Origin: JBKPDV01 sp046728075 | GTDB taxonomy: Bacteria; Acidobacteriota; Thermoanaerobaculia; UBA5066; Gp7-AA6 | Direction: 5' to 3' | Length of the DNA: 29,525 bases | Assembly: GCA_046728075.1 (NCBI GenBank) | Contig: JBKPDV010000208.1 | Span: 1-29,525, forward strand | Shown here: positions 28,053 to 29,525 of the stretch, one piece after another | Layout of the letters: every line of letters starts with the position of its first letter | Position numbering within the stretch: position 1 is the stretch's first letter | The notes under the pieces: generated by a model | Told to the model about the DNA's origin: nothing | Seen by the model: the letters and a program-made list of their open reading frames with translations, nothing else | Databases searched by the model: none | Position numbers and translations under genes: made by a program

Positions 28053-29525
28053 ATGAAGCTCGTGATTTGGGAGGGGAGGCTGCGGCGTTGGCCGTTGATG
28101 CTCCTGCTGCTCGCGGCCTCCATGGCAGGGGTCGCGTCGCGGCAGGCGCCGCCGATCGGCCGGAGCGCCGGCCGAAGCGTCGCGATCCAGAGCGGTCCGG
28201 CGGATTGGAAGGAAATCGATCGCCTCCTTTCGGAGCAGAAATTCGACGAGGCCCAGAAGAAAGTCGACGGCATCCTCGCCGCCGCGCAGAAGCGGGGGGA
28301 CGAAGAGAACTGGACCCGTGCGCTCGTCCGGCACGCGCAGCTGGAGATCGGGCTTCACGGCTACGAAACCGCGGTCCGATTCCTGAAAGAGAGCAAACGG
28401 CCTGCCGGCCTTCTCTCCCGCGTCACGCTCGACCTCTTCTACGGCCAGACGCTCGTGACCTACGCGCGCGCCTATTCCTGGGAAATCGGCCAGCGCGAGA
28501 AAGTGGAGTCGTCCGCCGCGGTGGATCTCAAGGCGTGGACCCGCGAGCAGATCTACGCGGAGGCCGCGAGGAGCTATCTCGACACCTGGGCGAAGCGGGG
28601 TGAGCTCGGCTCGACTCCGGTCGGGAGGCTGTCGGAGTACCTGGAAGGAGGCACGTATCCGCCCGAGATCCGGGGAACGCTGCGCGACGCGATTACCTAC
28701 CTGCTGGCCGAGCTCCTGGCAGACACCGCGGGTTGGACTCCCGCACAGTCCAACGAGATTCACCGCCTCGATCTCACCCGCCTGCTCGGGCAGGAGGGCG
28801 CGGCCGCGCAGGGCGAGCTCGAGAAGCCGGAGCTCCATCCGGTCGAAAGAGTCGTCGCGATTCTGGCGGACCTCGAGGCGTGGCACGCGGCGGCCGGCCG
28901 GCGCGGAGCGGCGCTGGAGGCCCGGCTCGAGCGGCTGCGCCGGCTGCATGCGGCGTTCACGCAGGAGCGCGACCGCGCTGCGATTCGCCGTTCTCTCGAG
29001 GAGCGTCTCGCGCGCGACCGCGACATTCCGTGGTGGTCGGCGGGAATGGCCACCTTCGCGCAGTTCCTGGAGGCGGAGGACGCGCCGGATAACTTGATTC
29101 GGGCGCTCGCGGCGGCGCGAGCCGGAGCGAAGGCCTATCCCGAGTCGCCCGGAAGCCGCCTTTGCGGATCGATCGCCGGCGCGATCTTGGCGCCGGACTT
29201 TCAGCTCGCGTCCATGACCACCGACGCGTCCGGCCGCCGGTCGATCCAGGTCACGCACAAGAACTTGCCGGCCCTTCATTTTCGCGCCTATCCGGTGGAC
29301 CTCGCGCAGCGGCTGGAATCGGTCACCGACTACAATCTGCTGCCCGCCGGGCCCGAAGCCAAGAAACTCATCGGCTCCGCGACTCCGGCGAAGAGCTGGA
29401 GCGTCGAGCTGCCGGCCACGGCCGACTACAAGCCTCACCGCACGTTTGTCGCGCCGCCAATGGCCGAGCCGGGCCTCTACGTCGTCCTGGCGTCGGCGCG
29501 GAAGGACTTCGCCGAGCCAGCCAAT
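28053..29525 (+). CDS. Alpha-2-macroglobulin-like (MG-domain) protein, N-terminal part
   Basis: Open for 491 codons from ATG 28053 to the window edge, so the 3' end is missing. Residues 1-29 look like a signal peptide with Arg residues before the hydrophobic core (RRWPLMLLLLAASMAGVAS). Residues about 45-400 are helical with repeat-like spacing, as in the N-terminal region of large bacterial A2M-family proteins. From about residue 400 strand sequence begins: 'RSIQVTHKNLPALHFRAYPVDL', 'SWSVELPATADYKPHRTFVAPP', 'AEPGLYVVLASARKDF', resembling macroglobulin (MG) domains. Bacterial A2Ms trap proteases in the periplasm; the thioester or bait region would lie beyond the window. No ribosome site precedes the ATG, so the start is provisional. 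It lies 74 bp after the DUF5916 gene. Confidence 0.75.
   Translation, partial: MKLVIWEGRLRRWPLMLLLLAASMAGVASRQAPPIGRSAGRSVAIQSGPADWKEIDRLLSEQKFDEAQKKVDGILAAAQKRGDEENWTRALVRHAQLEIGLHGYETAVRFLKESKRPAGLLSRVTLDLFYGQTLVTYARAYSWEIGQREKVESSAAVDLKAWTREQIYAEAARSYLDTWAKRGELGSTPVGRLSEYLEGGTYPPEIRGTLRDAITYLLAELLADTAGWTPAQSNEIHRLDLTRLLGQEGAAAQGELEKPELHPVERVVAILADLEAWHAAAGRRGAALEARLERLRRLHAAFTQERDRAAIRRSLEERLARDRDIPWWSAGMATFAQFLEAEDAPDNLIRALAAARAGAKAYPESPGSRLCGSIAGAILAPDFQLASMTTDASGRRSIQVTHKNLPALHFRAYPVDLAQRLESVTDYNLLPAGPEAKKLIGSATPAKSWSVELPATADYKPHRTFVAPPMAEPGLYVVLASARKDFAEPAN

Overview
The window is GC-rich, densely coded DNA from a Gram-negative bacterium. Several products have export signals, there are predicted outer-membrane beta-barrels (one ends in Y-R-F), and there are inner-membrane proteins. 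The mix of an ImuA/ImuB/DnaE2 mutasome, a CBM9-like/DUF5916 barrel, a bacterial alpha-2-macroglobulin-like protein, DUF4337, and dispersed 'CHPERSEGS'-type repeats fits an Acidobacteriota-like soil or sediment bacterium. That placement is inference; there is no rRNA gene or other phylogenetic marker to settle it.

Layout. Positions 1-4600 hold a partial MATE transporter (-), a small beta-barrel (-) and a large membrane-anchored protein of unknown role (+). Positions 4628-8860 hold an XRE regulator (-), divergent imuA-imuB (+), a four-helix-bundle S23/IVP protein and a small hypothetical. Positions 8918-13050 hold a hydrolase, a secreted protein, a DUF457/YdjM-type membrane hydrolase and a tight cluster: a DinB-glyoxalase fusion, an AhpD-like carboxymuconolactone-decarboxylase-family protein, and a DinB-like protein. 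Positions 13219-17655 hold an aromatic amino acid decarboxylase-family enzyme, a secreted protein, and a coupled run of RmlD-like reductase, isoprenylcysteine-methyltransferase-like protein and two VOC proteins. A gene-poor stretch leads into a multicopper oxidase with a clear terminator. A GNAT protein, a small hypothetical, dnaE2, DUF4337 (-), a CBM9/DUF5916 barrel and the start of an A2M-like gene complete the window.

Three observations stand out. (1) The AhpD-like gene has an in-frame UGA exactly where the second Cys of the E-x11-C-x2-C-x3-H redox motif should be. A hairpin of bacterial SECIS geometry follows it, and the next gene overlaps the distal stop, so it is probably a CxxU selenoprotein. 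(2) imuA and dnaE2, about 16 kb apart, share a nearly identical promoter whose 17-bp spacer carries an 11-bp-period direct repeat, (T)TACGCCT; this is a candidate damage-response operator of unfamiliar sequence. (3) A degenerate 7-bp-period repeat family (GACTNNN / GATTTNN, either strand) occurs at about nine places. It lies in frame inside imuA, imuB (twice) and dnaE2, flanks the four-helix-bundle gene, and forms an inverted pair after dnaE2.

Functionally, ImuA, ImuB and DnaE2 should form an error-prone translesion synthesis complex, co-regulated through the shared promoter element. The 11-13 kb cluster looks like a small redox or electrophile-detoxification unit. The remaining genes are mostly envelope or general metabolic functions without evident linkage.
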